A DNA stretch of 19,024 nucleotides from an uncultured Collinsella sp. (GCA_902470835.1 CABRHR010000034.1:1-19024), one strand, 5' to 3'; shown: positions 1 through 6,967, counted from the stretch's first letter. Numbers and translations are program-made. Notes: generated by a model from the letters alone, not told the origin.

Positions 1-436
1 GACAGGGGGCAATGGGAGGGGGTGGTTGTATGCAAATTTTGGGACACTTTATTCATATAAAGTGAAAACGATTTCGGCTAAACTGGTAGTAACAATGTGG
101 TACCACTGTTCATCTGGTAGTAACCAATTTTGAAACGAAATCGAATGGTAATTGCTAAGAATTAGTTTGGTAATGAAAGAAACGCACCATGTCTACCTGC
201 GTAAATTACCGTTTACGGGCCAAAAATAACCGTTTGGCAACGATATAGTAATTTGAACGAAATGTGGTGGACGTTTGAATTGAGTGTGTGCTACCGTACA
301 TACCAGCAACCCCAAATAGGGACTGGGTTGTCTAAGTTTGCGCATCAATGCCGGCAAGCGGAGAAGCCGGTATGCACAAGGCGCGGACATGGAACTCGTT
401 GGTGAACAACGAAAGAAAGGTTGGAGGAGATACCAT
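1..436 (+). other. Long untranslated region upstream of nagE
   Basis: No credible gene is seen in these 436 bases, which are clearly more A+T-rich than the coding DNA around them. The first part (about 83-126) carries repeated TGGT-type half sites, listed separately. Further down are an inverted repeat with arms CGTAAA and TTTACG (200-217), a small hairpin with arms CAACCC (307-312) and GGGTTG (325-330), and a hairpin with CCGGC (351-355) and GCCGG (366-370) flanked by GCAT and ATGC. If the promoter lies near the operators, the nagE leader would be about 300 nt long and structured. I could not fix a convincing -35/-10 pair. A strong ribosome site, GGAGGAGA (423-430), precedes the nagE start. 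Confidence 0.5.
84..126 (+). promoter_or_regulatory. Cluster of TGGT-N4-ACCA operator-like sites upstream of nagE
   Basis: The 11-mer CTGGTAGTAAC occurs twice (83-93 and 114-124), 31 bp apart. The second copy completes the 12-bp inverted site TGGTAGTAACCA (115-126), and the first reads TGGTAGTAACAA (84-95). Between them is the perfect palindrome GTGGTACCAC (97-106). The TGGT-N4-ACCA layout matches the known core of GntR/HutC GlcNAc regulators such as DasR and YvoA (TGGTCTAGACCA). The regulator encoded at 2160-2891 has the same kind of site on its own promoter, so it probably controls nagE here. Binding is inferred. Confidence 0.6.
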
Positions 437-1927
437 ATGATGAAGTACCTCCAGAAGCTCGGCAAAGCGCTGATGCTTCCCGTCGCGGCGCTTCCCGTCG
501 CAGGTATTCTTATGGGCGTGGGCTAACTGCTCGCTCCCGCAGTCATGGGTGCTGCCGGTGACACTACCGGTTTTGCCTATACCGCCGGTTTCCTGCTCAT
601 CAAGGCAGGCGGCGCTCTTATCGATAACATGGCCTGGCTGTTCGCAGTCGGCGCCGCTGTCGGCCTTGCCGACGATCACGATGGCACCGCTGGCCTCGCT
701 GGCCTCGTCGCCTTCCTGATGATCCAGCAGCTCCTGAACCCCGCTGTTGTTGGCACCATTCGTGGTATGGACGCCGATGCTCAGACCGCTTGGCTTGCCA
801 CGACCGAGGGCATCGCGTTCTCCAAGATCGCTGGTAACTCCTTCATCGGCATCCTGTCCGCCATCATCGGTGGCACTTGCTACAACAAGTTCAAGGACAC
901 TCGTCTTCCCGACTGGCTGGCCTTCTTCTCCGGCAAGCGTTGCGTCGCCATCATGACCGCCGTCATCTGCATCGTCGTCTCCGTCGTCCTGCTCTTTGCT
1001 TGGCCGCTCATCTTCGGTGCTCTTGTTGCTCTTGGTGAGGGTATCGCCGCCATGGGTGGTATCGGCGCTGGCATCTACGCCTTCCTCAACCGCCTGCTCA
1101 TCCCGACCGGTCTGCACCACGCTCTGAACAACGTGTTCTGGTTCGACACCATCGGCCTGGGCGACCTGACCCACTTCTGGGCTGGCGAGACCTCTGCTGA
1201 CGTCAAGTGGAGCCTCGGTATGTACATGTCCGGCTTCTTCCCCTGCATGATGTTCGGTATCCCGGGCGCTGCCCTGGCTATGGTTCAGACCGCTAAGAAC
1301 AAGAAGGCTGCTATCGGCCTGGTTGTCTCCGCTGCTATCTGCGCCTTCGTCTGCGGCGTCACCGAGCCCTTCGAGTTCGGCTTCATGTTCCTGTGCTTCC
1401 CGCTCTACGTCGTGTACGCTGCCCTGTACGGTATCTTCACCATCGTCACCTACTATGTTGGTTTCCGTGCTGGCTTCTGCTTCTCCGCTGGTGCTACCGA
1501 CCTCCTGTTCTCCTCTAGCCTCCCGGCTGCCGCCAACACCTGGATGATCATCCCGCTGGGCATCGCTGCCTTCGTGGTCTTCTACCTCGTGTTCCGTTTC
1601 GCCATCACCAAGTTCAACCTCATGACCCCTGGTCGCGAGGATGAGGATGTCGAGGAGACCTCTGCTTCCGCCGCTGCTGGCGACGACAAGTTCGCCGCTC
1701 TGGCCGCCGCTGTTCTCGCTGCCGTCGGTGGCAAGGAGAACGTCAAGACCGTTGACTGCTGCGCTACTCGCCTGCGCTTCGAGCTCGGCGATTCCGCTCT
1801 GGTCGACGAGGCTGCCTGCAAGAAGGCCGGCGCTCTGGGTGTCATGAAGATGGACAAGGGTGCTACCCAGGTCATCATCGGCACGCAGGTCCAGGCTGTT
1901 GCCGAGGAGCTCAAGAAGCTTCTCTAA
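437..1927 (+). pseudogene. nagE: nagE: GlcNAc PTS EIICB gene interrupted by an in-frame TAA
   Basis: Reading from ATG 437 (9 nt after GGAGG), the frame gives a typical EIIC start: an amphipathic beginning, then the first membrane segment with ALMLPVAALPVAGILMGVG. Codon 30 (524-526) is TAA. Without any frame change the reading then continues LLAPAVMGAAGD and stays open to 1927, giving 496 codon positions, a normal length for a NagE-type EIICB. Relatives usually have an aromatic residue where the stop sits, so a TAC-to-TAA change is the simplest explanation. The rest shows no decay and keeps the codon choice of a highly expressed gene, so the lesion is recent, a sequencing error, or bypassed. 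Strictly, the gene as given cannot make a full-length transporter. Confidence 0.8.
545..1927 (+). CDS. nagE: PTS N-acetylglucosamine EIICB, open part after the stop
   Basis: This open stretch (460 aa from ATG 545) carries nearly all of the transporter, which imports GlcNAc and phosphorylates it to GlcNAc-6-P at the membrane. The EIIC domain (about 1-360) is hydrophobic and holds the substrate-site motifs IPTGLHHALN (187-195) and GVTEPFEF (271-278). A short acidic and Ala/Ser linker (363-380) leads to the EIIB domain, where the phosphocysteine motif CATRLR places the active Cys at 406 of this stretch. No EIIA domain is fused. ATG 545 has no ribosome site, and a product from it would lack the first membrane segment, so it is probably not a natural start. 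Neighbouring nagA and the GntR regulator support GlcNAc as substrate over glucose. Confidence 0.75.
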   Translation: MGAAGDTTGFAYTAGFLLIKAGGALIDNMAWLFAVGAAVGLADDHDGTAGLAGLVAFLMIQQLLNPAVVGTIRGMDADAQTAWLATTEGIAFSKIAGNSFIGILSAIIGGTCYNKFKDTRLPDWLAFFSGKRCVAIMTAVICIVVSVVLLFAWPLIFGALVALGEGIAAMGGIGAGIYAFLNRLLIPTGLHHALNNVFWFDTIGLGDLTHFWAGETSADVKWSLGMYMSGFFPCMMFGIPGAALAMVQTAKNKKAAIGLVVSAAICAFVCGVTEPFEFGFMFLCFPLYVVYAALYGIFTIVTYYVGFRAGFCFSAGATDLLFSSSLPAAANTWMIIPLGIAAFVVFYLVFRFAITKFNLMTPGREDEDVEETSASAAAGDDKFAALAAAVLAAVGGKENVKTVDCCATRLRFELGDSALVDEAACKKAGALGVMKMDKGATQVIIGTQVQAVAEELKKLL

Positions 1928-1951
1928 GCCTTAAAGACGTATCTGTCTTGC

Positions 1952-1987
1952 AAAGGGTCGTCCCGCTCCGCGGGGGCGGCCCTTTTT
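1952..1987 (+). terminator. Rho-independent terminator of nagE
   Basis: Arms AAGGGTCGTCCC (1953-1964) and GGGGCGGCCCTT (1973-1984) pair over 12 bp with two G-U pairs around an 8-nt loop, followed by five T (1983-1987). It lies 25 bp after the nagE stop and separates nagE from the regulator gene. Confidence 0.85.
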
Positions 1988-2097
1988 GCTACCTCGATAC
2001 CTGATGTAGTGTTGTAATTGGTATTACAGTGCGCAGGCTATCAACCGGCAAACAATATTGAAATATGCTGGTTGACCTGCTGTTATTCCAATAAAAC

Positions 2098-2128
2098 TGC
2101 TATAGTACGTGGTGTCTGGTTACAACCA
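2098..2128 (+). promoter_or_regulatory. Extended -10 promoter and operator of the GntR gene
   Basis: TGCTATAGT (2098-2106) is an extended -10 box, which places the transcription start near 2113. The 12-bp inverted site TGGTTACAACCA (2117-2128) falls over that start and shares its layout, and the following ATTT, with the site upstream of nagE, so autorepression is likely. A separate palindrome, TGTAAT-TGGT-ATTACA (2013-2028), lies about 75 bp further upstream with unknown role. The -35 region is weak, as expected for an extended -10 promoter. Confidence 0.65.
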
Positions 2129-2159
2129 ATTTCGAGTCATTTATCCGGCAGGTATCATT

Positions 2160-2891
2160 ATGGCAATGGGAGCGCGCAAACAACCTCTGTACGATCAGCT
2201 CGTCGATCTGTTGACCGATAAAATCGATCACGAGCTTCGACCCGGCGACTATTTGCCGTCTGAGCGTGACCTGTCGGAACGCTACGGGCTCTCGCGTACG
2301 ACGGTTCGCCTTGCCCTGCAGGAGCTTGAGCGCCTGGGCTTGGTGGTTCGTCAGCGTGGCCGTGGAACCATGGTGTGCGACCGCTCTCTGCAAACGGCAA
2401 ACCTCACGCAGACCTATAGCTTTACCGAGCAGATGAAGGCGATCGGCCGTGTGCCCAAGACGACGATTCTTGAGTTTACCGAGGTCGAGGCTGACAAGAA
2501 TATTGCCGTAGAGATGAACGCGCGTCTGGGCGAGCGTCTGTACAAGATCAAGCGCCTGCGTATAGCCGATGGTGTGCCGCTGATGATTGAGTGCACGTAT
2601 CTGCCAAGCCGCAAGTTCTTTGCGCTTAAGCGCCCCATGATCGAGAACAAATCGCTGTACGACATGATCGAGCAGGACTTTCACGAGAAAGTACGCGTGG
2701 CAGAGGAAGAATTCTACGCGAGTATCGCACGCCATTCCGACGCTCGTCTGCTCGAGATTGCCGAAGGCGCACCGGTCCTGGATTTGATTCGTACCACATA
2801 TGACATGAACAACGAGGTTATCGAGTATACGCGTTCGGTTGCGCGTGCCGACCAGTTTAAGTACAAGGTCTACCACAACCGCGCAGTCTAG
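2160..2891 (+). CDS. nagR: GntR/HutC-family regulator of the GlcNAc genes
   Basis: This is a 243-aa cytoplasmic transcription factor. The N-terminal winged helix (about residues 10-75) has the GntR signature LPSERDLSERYGLSRTTVR. The C-terminal UTRA effector domain (about 95-235) identifies the HutC subfamily, which usually senses a phosphorylated sugar. Its place between nagE and nagA points to GlcNAc-6-P or GlcN-6-P as effector, as for YvoA and DasR; this is inferred. The frame stays open upstream to GTG 2109, but that start would lie before the predicted transcription start, so ATG 2160 (AGG 7 nt upstream) or ATG 2166 is preferred. TGGT-N4-ACCA sites at 2117-2128 and 115-126 are its probable targets. 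Confidence 0.85.
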   Translation: MAMGARKQPLYDQLVDLLTDKIDHELRPGDYLPSERDLSERYGLSRTTVRLALQELERLGLVVRQRGRGTMVCDRSLQTANLTQTYSFTEQMKAIGRVPKTTILEFTEVEADKNIAVEMNARLGERLYKIKRLRIADGVPLMIECTYLPSRKFFALKRPMIENKSLYDMIEQDFHEKVRVAEEEFYASIARHSDARLLEIAEGAPVLDLIRTTYDMNNEVIEYTRSVARADQFKYKVYHNRAV

Positions 2892-2909
2892 AGTTATTGG
2901 GTATAAACG

Positions 2910-2948
2910 GCTTGGCGTGTTTTGCGGCGGGTGCAAAATGTGCCAAGC
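2910..2948 (+). promoter_or_regulatory. Strong hairpin between the GntR gene and nagA
   Basis: Arms GCTTGGCGTGTTTTGC (2910-2925) and GCAAAATGTGCCAAGC (2933-2948) form a continuous 16-bp RNA stem around the 7-nt loop GGCGGGT, with three G-U pairs in the middle. No T-run follows, so it is not a standard terminator. It sits 18 bp after the regulator stop and 86 bp before nagA, in a 143-bp gap with no clear promoter. It may set the ratio of regulator to enzyme by RNA processing or protection. Confidence 0.55.
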
Positions 2949-3034
2949 GGTAGAAGGCAACGAACAATCGCTCGAATTAACAATGCAGTGGTTTTTGATC
3001 CGCCCTAAAACACACTGCGGGTACGGGAGCATAG

Positions 3035-4204
3035 ATGAGCACGTATGCTATCAAGGCCGACAAGTTCTTTTTGCCGGCGGGGCCGCAGCTGGGCGGCTTC
3101 CTGATGGTCGAAGACGGCGTCTTTGGCGCTTGGCAGGCCGATGAGCCCGCTTGCGAGATCAAAGATTATTCGGGTACATGGATTGCACCGGGTATGGTGG
3201 ACACCCATATCCATGGTTTCTATAACCATGCCACGACCGATAACGATGCTGAGGGTATCAACATCAGCTCGACCGAGCTTGCTCGTCGTGGTACCACCAG
3301 CTGGCTTCCTACGACCTTTACCGACGGCGTGGAGCAGATTAAGGACGCCTGCGCTGCCATTGCACAGGCGGACGAAGAGCGCGGGCCCGAGTTCTGCGGT
3401 GCTCGTATTCAGGGTATCTACCTGGAGGGTCCGTTCTTTACCATGAAGCACGTGGGTGCCCAGAACCCCGCCTTTTTGATTGACCCGTCCGAGGAAATTT
3501 TTGACGAGTGGCAGGAGGCTGCCGGTGGTCGTATCGTCAAGAGCGCCATGGCGGCCGAGCGTGACGGCGCTGCCGCTTACGCCGCGGCTCTGAGCGCAAA
3601 GGGCGTTGTGACCTGTATTGGCCACTCCGATGCCACCTATGATGAGTGCGCCGCCGCCATCAATGCTGGCGCCAGCTGCTTTACGCATACCTACAACGGC
3701 CAGCGCGGTCTGCATCACCGTGAGCCCGGTGTCGTCGGGGCCGCTATGACCACGCCCAATACCTATGCCGAGATCATTTGCGACGGCAAACACGTGAACC
3801 CTGCTGCTATTAAGGCACTGCTGCAGGCCAAGGGCTGGCAGCACACGGTACTGATCACCGATTGCCTGGGTTGCGGCGGCATGCCCGAGGGTAAGTACAC
3901 CAGCGGTGGCATGGATGTCATTATGAAGGACAACCTTTGCTGGCTTGCCGATGGCTCTGCCATCGCCGGCTCGGTGCTCACGCTCGCACAGGGCGTCAAG
4001 AACATCGTCGACTGGGGTCTCGCGAGCGCCGATATCGCAATTCGCATGGCGACCGAGGTGCCCGCGCGTTCTGCTCACGTCGAGGATAAATGTGGCAGCA
4101 TTATGCCCGGTCGCGACGCCGACTTTGTCGTGTTCAATCCCGACCTTACCCTGGTCGAGACGTATGTGGGTGGCAACAGCGTCGGTAACGCGTTTACCGA
4201 GTAG
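3035..4204 (+). CDS. nagA: N-acetylglucosamine-6-phosphate deacetylase
   Basis: NagA removes the acetyl group from GlcNAc-6-P, giving GlcN-6-P and acetate, in the cytoplasm. It is 389 aa, normal for the amidohydrolase family (CE9). Visible motifs are the N-terminal metal HxH (H58, H60 in GMVDTHIHG), the metal glutamate E131 in YLEGPFF, H197 in IGHSDATY, H218 in FTHTYNG, and the catalytic aspartate D276 in LITDCLGCGG. The residues after that aspartate, with two cysteines, are unusual, since many NagA proteins have small alanine-rich residues there. The start ATG 3035 has GGGAG 5 nt upstream. It uses the product of the NagE transporter. The next enzyme, NagB, is not in the window. yhcH follows after 32 bp, suggesting a shared transcript. 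Confidence 0.93.
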   Translation: MSTYAIKADKFFLPAGPQLGGFLMVEDGVFGAWQADEPACEIKDYSGTWIAPGMVDTHIHGFYNHATTDNDAEGINISSTELARRGTTSWLPTTFTDGVEQIKDACAAIAQADEERGPEFCGARIQGIYLEGPFFTMKHVGAQNPAFLIDPSEEIFDEWQEAAGGRIVKSAMAAERDGAAAYAAALSAKGVVTCIGHSDATYDECAAAINAGASCFTHTYNGQRGLHHREPGVVGAAMTTPNTYAEIICDGKHVNPAAIKALLQAKGWQHTVLITDCLGCGGMPEGKYTSGGMDVIMKDNLCWLADGSAIAGSVLTLAQGVKNIVDWGLASADIAIRMATEVPARSAHVEDKCGSIMPGRDADFVVFNPDLTLVETYVGGNSVGNAFTE

Positions 4205-4236
4205 CCGCTAAAGAAACGATCCGAAAGGGGATTTAG

Positions 4237-4710
4237 ATGATTTACGGTGCATTAGGCGATATCGAGGAGTATCGCGGAATGCTCAAGGGCCTCGACGTGC
4301 TGATTGACTGGCTCGAGGAGAACGACCCGGCACAGCTCGAGGTCGGCAGCCATCCGATCTTGGGCGACAAGGTCTTTGCGAACGTTATGGCACCCACGAC
4401 CCGTCCCGAGTCCGAGGCCCACTACGAGACGCATCAGCGCTATCACGACCTGCAGATTGACGTTGAGGGTCGCGAGGCCTTTAAGGTCGCTACGGGCAGC
4501 CTGACGCTGGTTCAGGAGTTTGACGAGAAGGACGACTACGATCTGGTCGATTCCGACGCGTCGATTTCCGGTGATCTTGCCGACGACAAGTTTGCGCTGT
4601 TCGTTGCCGGCGAGCCTCACATGCCCACACTCGAGTTCCCGGGCGATGGCGCACAGCCGGTCAAGAAGATCTGCTTTAAGCTGCTTGCAGATGCTTACTG
4701 GGAGGAGTAG
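4237..4710 (+). CDS. YhcH/YjgK/YiaL (EbgC-like) cupin-fold protein
   Basis: This 157-aa soluble protein belongs to the family of YhcH and EbgC (DUF386), known as small double-stranded beta-helix proteins linked to sialic-acid and beta-galactoside genes. The central family block is present, with H62, E64, H66, D71 and E77 in HYETHQRYHDLQIDVEGRE, and a later H128 in AGEPHMP, likely metal-binding positions of the cupin. The start has the strong site AAAGGGG about 8 nt upstream and lies 32 bp after nagA, so both are probably co-transcribed. The exact reaction is not known. A role in anomer or isomer handling of amino sugars is an inference from relatives and context. Confidence 0.85.
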   Translation: MIYGALGDIEEYRGMLKGLDVLIDWLEENDPAQLEVGSHPILGDKVFANVMAPTTRPESEAHYETHQRYHDLQIDVEGREAFKVATGSLTLVQEFDEKDDYDLVDSDASISGDLADDKFALFVAGEPHMPTLEFPGDGAQPVKKICFKLLADAYWEE

Positions 4711-4741
4711 CGCGCTGCTCGGCTGAGTTGTTCGTCTGATG

Positions 4742-4819
4742 GCGTGATTCCCCTATAGAAATCACGCTAGAACCCCGCCAAATGCGTTTTCCCTAGGGGA
4801 TCACGTTTGGCGGGGTTTT
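4742..4819 (+). terminator. Two-hairpin terminator after the nag genes
   Basis: Hairpin 1 pairs GCGTGATT (4742-4749) with AATCACGC (4760-4767). Hairpin 2 pairs AACCCCGCCAAA (4771-4782) with TTTGGCGGGGTT (4806-4817) without mismatch, with more pairing inside, and is followed by TTTT and a second T-run at 4822-4826. Hairpin 2 is the terminator proper. The inner segment TAGGGGATCAC (4794-4804) could instead pair with GTGATTCCCCTA (4744-4755). Confidence 0.8.
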
Positions 4820-4889
4820 CTGTTTTTGAGTAGAAAGCGGTCAACGTGGCGATGCTTGGATTGGCGCGCACGCACTCAAAATCGGCAAC

Positions 4890-4912
4890 AAAAAAGCCGC
4901 CCGAAGGCGGCT
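4890..4912 (-). terminator. Terminator of the tRNA-Thr transcript
   Basis: Read on the minus strand, AGCCGCC and GGCGGCT form a 7-bp stem closed by a C(UUCG)G tetraloop, followed by at least six T (plus-strand A run 4890-4895). It lies 11 bp past the tRNA 3' end. Confidence 0.9.
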
Positions 4913-4923
4913 ATCTTGTGCAA

Positions 4924-4999
4924 TGGAGCCAGCGACCGGGCTCGAACCGGTGACCCCCGCTTTACGAGAGCGGTGCTCTACCAACTGAGCTACGCTGGC
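4924..4999 (-). tRNA. tRNA-Thr (anticodon CGU)
   Basis: On the minus strand a full 76-nt cloverleaf can be drawn: acceptor GCCAGCG with CGCTGGC, D-arm GCTC/GAGC, anticodon stem CCGCT/AGCGG around loop CTCGTAA, T-arm ACCGG-TTCGAGC-CCGGT, discriminator T and an encoded CCA end (4924-4926). The loop gives anticodon CGU, which reads the threonine codon ACG. It is a single-gene unit with its own promoter and terminator. Confidence 0.95.
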
Positions 5000-5038
5000 G
5001 GCCATGTGGTGACGCAACTGAGGCGTCAACGGCTGTCT

Positions 5039-5067
5039 ATGATACGGGACATCGCATATCTGCGCAA
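5039..5067 (-). promoter_or_regulatory. Promoter of tRNA-Thr
   Basis: On the minus strand a -35 box TTGCGC (5062-5067), a 17-bp spacer and a -10 box TATCAT (5039-5044) lie about 33 nt before the tRNA 5' end, counting from the expected start near 5032. Confidence 0.55.
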
Positions 5068-5206
5068 GTGTTCTGACAGCTTTTCTCACTTTAAATGCAC
5101 TAATATTGGAGACGCGATGTCTGCGGCGTCCATTTGGCGCTTGACCTGCTATTGAGCTGGTGGCCGACGTCCCGCTCATATGGGTCTCAAACAGAATGGG
5201 GCTGCC

Positions 5207-5686
5207 ATGGCTCAACCCAGGATCCTTCTCACACGCATCGATGACCGGTTTATTTACGGGCAAGGCGTTGAGCTGTGGAATGAGGCGGTTGGTTCCAACC
5301 TCGTCCTGATCGTTAACGACGAGATTGCGGCGGATTCGCGCAAGTGGGCGCCTATGAGGGTCGCGGCGCCCGAGGGCGCGTGGACGCGGTTTTTCTCGGT
5401 GCAAAGGACCATCGACATCATTCATACCGCAACGCCGCGTCAATGGATTCTGATCATGGTGGCCTCACCCGCCGATGCGCTCGCGCTGGTTAAGGGCGGC
5501 GTGCCGATCACCAAGATCAGCATCGGCCATATGCAGGCAGGGGAGGGCAAGCGTCCCGCAACACCCGCAGTTGCCGTAGACGACACAGACGTCGCTGCCC
5601 TCAAAGAGCTGCAAGCGCTCGGCATAGAACTAGAAATCCGCTACCTCCCCAGCTCCAACCCTGACCCCATCCAGCTAGTCATTTAA
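5207..5686 (+). CDS. Orphan mannose-family PTS EIIB with His-to-Tyr change
   Basis: This 159-aa protein matches the EIIB fold of the mannose/sorbose PTS family along its length: LTRIDDRFIYGQG at the start, VNDEIAADSRKW, ISIGHMQAGEGKR, VDDTDVAALKEL, and the closing LEIRYLPSSNPD. In this family the motif reads RxDDRLIHGQ and its histidine receives the phosphate from EIIA. Here that position is Tyr17 (codon TAC), so normal phosphotransfer is not expected. No EIIA, EIIC or EIID is nearby. ATG 5207 is chosen because GGGG precedes it by 5 nt. The in-frame ATG 5180 has no ribosome site. It could be a decaying remnant or a regulatory EIIB-like protein; the rest of the sequence looks intact. No clear promoter was found. 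Confidence 0.8.
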   Translation: MAQPRILLTRIDDRFIYGQGVELWNEAVGSNLVLIVNDEIAADSRKWAPMRVAAPEGAWTRFFSVQRTIDIIHTATPRQWILIMVASPADALALVKGGVPITKISIGHMQAGEGKRPATPAVAVDDTDVAALKELQALGIELEIRYLPSSNPDPIQLVI

Positions 5687-5710
5687 GAACGTCCCCAATG
5701 ACTAGGTAGC

Positions 5711-5741
5711 AAAACGCCCGTCGGCGGTGTGCCGGCGGGCG
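5711..5741 (-). terminator. Terminator of galM
   Basis: Arms at 5715-5725 and 5731-5741 pair over 11 bp with one wobble around a 5-nt loop. On the minus strand TTTT (5711-5714) follows. It lies about 28 bp beyond the galM stop and also between the convergent ends of the EIIB gene and galM, so it may act in both directions. Confidence 0.75.
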
Positions 5742-5769
5742 CTGCTGTGCGATATGTCGCGCTGTGGGC

Positions 5770-6822
5770 TTAGTGCCTCATAAAGTGGTATTCGATCACA
5801 TTGCTGTAGGGGTGACCCGGGCCCACAATGCCCTGCGGGAACAGCGGCTGGTGCGGTGTGTCGGGGTACATCTCTGCTTCGAGGGCAAAGCCGGCGCCCC
5901 AGCCATAGTTGGCATCGTCCTTGGCGTGCTCGTCGCCCAGCCAGTTGCCGGTGTAGAGCTGCACACCCGGAGCGGTGGTGTAGTAGTCCAGCTCGCGGCC
6001 GGTCCACATCTCCTCGACATGCAGGGCGCGACGCAGGTTGCGACCGTACTGATAGCCATCGATGCACAGGCAATGGTCGTAGCCACGGGCCTGCTTGATC
6101 TGCGGGTCATCGGCCTCCATGCCGGGTGCGACGGGGCGCAGCTCGCGGAAGTCAAACGGCGTGCCCTCGACCGGGGCGATCTCGCCGGTGGGAATGTTCT
6201 GCTCGTTGATGGGCAGGTAGTGGGCGGCGTTGGCGACAAAGAAATGTTCGCAGTCCATGCCGGCGTTATGGCCGGCAAGGTTAAAGTACGTGTGGTTGGT
6301 CATGGACACGTAGGTGGCGCGGTCGCTCTCGCAGCCATACTCGATACGAAAGACGCCGGTGCGCGTCACGGTAAACACGGCTGTAAAGGTGCGGTTGCCG
6401 GGAAGATCCAGCTCGCCATCCTCAAGCGAGGTGGTCATGCGCACGGCGTTGTGAGTCTCGTCGAGCTCAACGTCCCACACGCGTTTATGCAGGCCGTGCT
6501 CAAGGTCGCTGTGCAGGTTGTTGGCGCCCTCGTTGGCGGGCATATGCCAGTCCGTGCCGGCGATGGTGATCGTTGCACCTGCAGTGCGGTTGGCCACAGG
6601 GCCGATGGTCGCGCCAAAGCAGGCGGGGTTGTCAAAGTAATCCTCGAGCTTATCGAAGCCCAGCACCACATCGCGCACGTTGCCGGGAATGTCGGGCACA
6701 TCGATGCCTAACACGGTGGCGCCATGGTCCATAATGCGAACGCAGATCTCGGGCCCGTTGAGGGTGTAGCGATGAACGGGGGTACCGCACGGCGCGGTGC
6801 CGAAAAGCTCGGAAGTGATCAT
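5770..6822 (-). CDS. galM: Aldose 1-epimerase (galactose mutarotase)
   Basis: GalM interconverts the alpha and beta anomers of galactose and other aldoses in the cytoplasm. The 350-aa protein has normal length and the family residues: H104 in NNLHSDLEHG, the catalytic acid H177 in TNHTYFNLAGH, D249 in ARGYDHCLCID, and the catalytic base, probably E315, in GFALEAEMYPD. The frame is open 20 codons further upstream, but ATG at 6822 has AGGA 7 nt before it and matches the usual N-terminus. The gene is divergent from a DeoR-family regulator, with an operator-like site in its leader. It could handle galactose released by beta-galactosidases, but no Leloir-pathway genes are in the window. Confidence 0.92.
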   Translation of the reverse strand: MITSELFGTAPCGTPVHRYTLNGPEICVRIMDHGATVLGIDVPDIPGNVRDVVLGFDKLEDYFDNPACFGATIGPVANRTAGATITIAGTDWHMPANEGANNLHSDLEHGLHKRVWDVELDETHNAVRMTTSLEDGELDLPGNRTFTAVFTVTRTGVFRIEYGCESDRATYVSMTNHTYFNLAGHNAGMDCEHFFVANAAHYLPINEQNIPTGEIAPVEGTPFDFRELRPVAPGMEADDPQIKQARGYDHCLCIDGYQYGRNLRRALHVEEMWTGRELDYYTTAPGVQLYTGNWLGDEHAKDDANYGWGAGFALEAEMYPDTPHQPLFPQGIVGPGHPYSNVIEYHFMRH

Positions 6823-6850
6823 TTGGTTCCTAACATCGAGGTATTTCCGA

Positions 6851-6880
6851 CAAACTGTAGCGCGAACAAGCGAGATTATC
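6851..6880 (-). promoter_or_regulatory. Probable galM -10 box and operator copy 1
   Basis: On the minus strand GATAAT (6875-6880) is a good -10 candidate with start near 6868. Immediately downstream, 6851-6869 reads TTGTTCG-CGC-TACAGTTTG on the minus strand. This repeats, in inverted orientation, the sequence next to the deoR promoter. The -35 region is poor. Confidence 0.5.
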
Positions 6881-6967
6881 ACTACACCCCACTAAAGCAG
6901 GGGGTATTTTTCTCAAAAAAGTGATGATTGGAGCTGTGTGGGCGTTCATTTTTGACGCGCACGAGTC

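Noticed and set aside
127..436. Known riboswitch in the nagE leader
   Set aside because: Several small hairpins are visible, but none match a riboswitch consensus I can recognise.
332..1174. 280-codon minus-strand frame over nagE
   Set aside because: Antisense shadow of a highly codon-biased transporter gene, with low-complexity acidic composition.
2109..2159. GTG 2109 as start of the GntR regulator
   Set aside because: It lies upstream of the predicted transcription start and overlaps the operator. ATG 2160 gives the normal family length.
4841..5443. Minus-strand frame containing SVAQLVEHRSRKAGVTGSSPVAGS-like sequence
   Set aside because: The recognisable stretch is the translation of the tRNA-Thr gene, a common spurious protein. 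The plus-strand frame at 4826-5155 is the same artefact.
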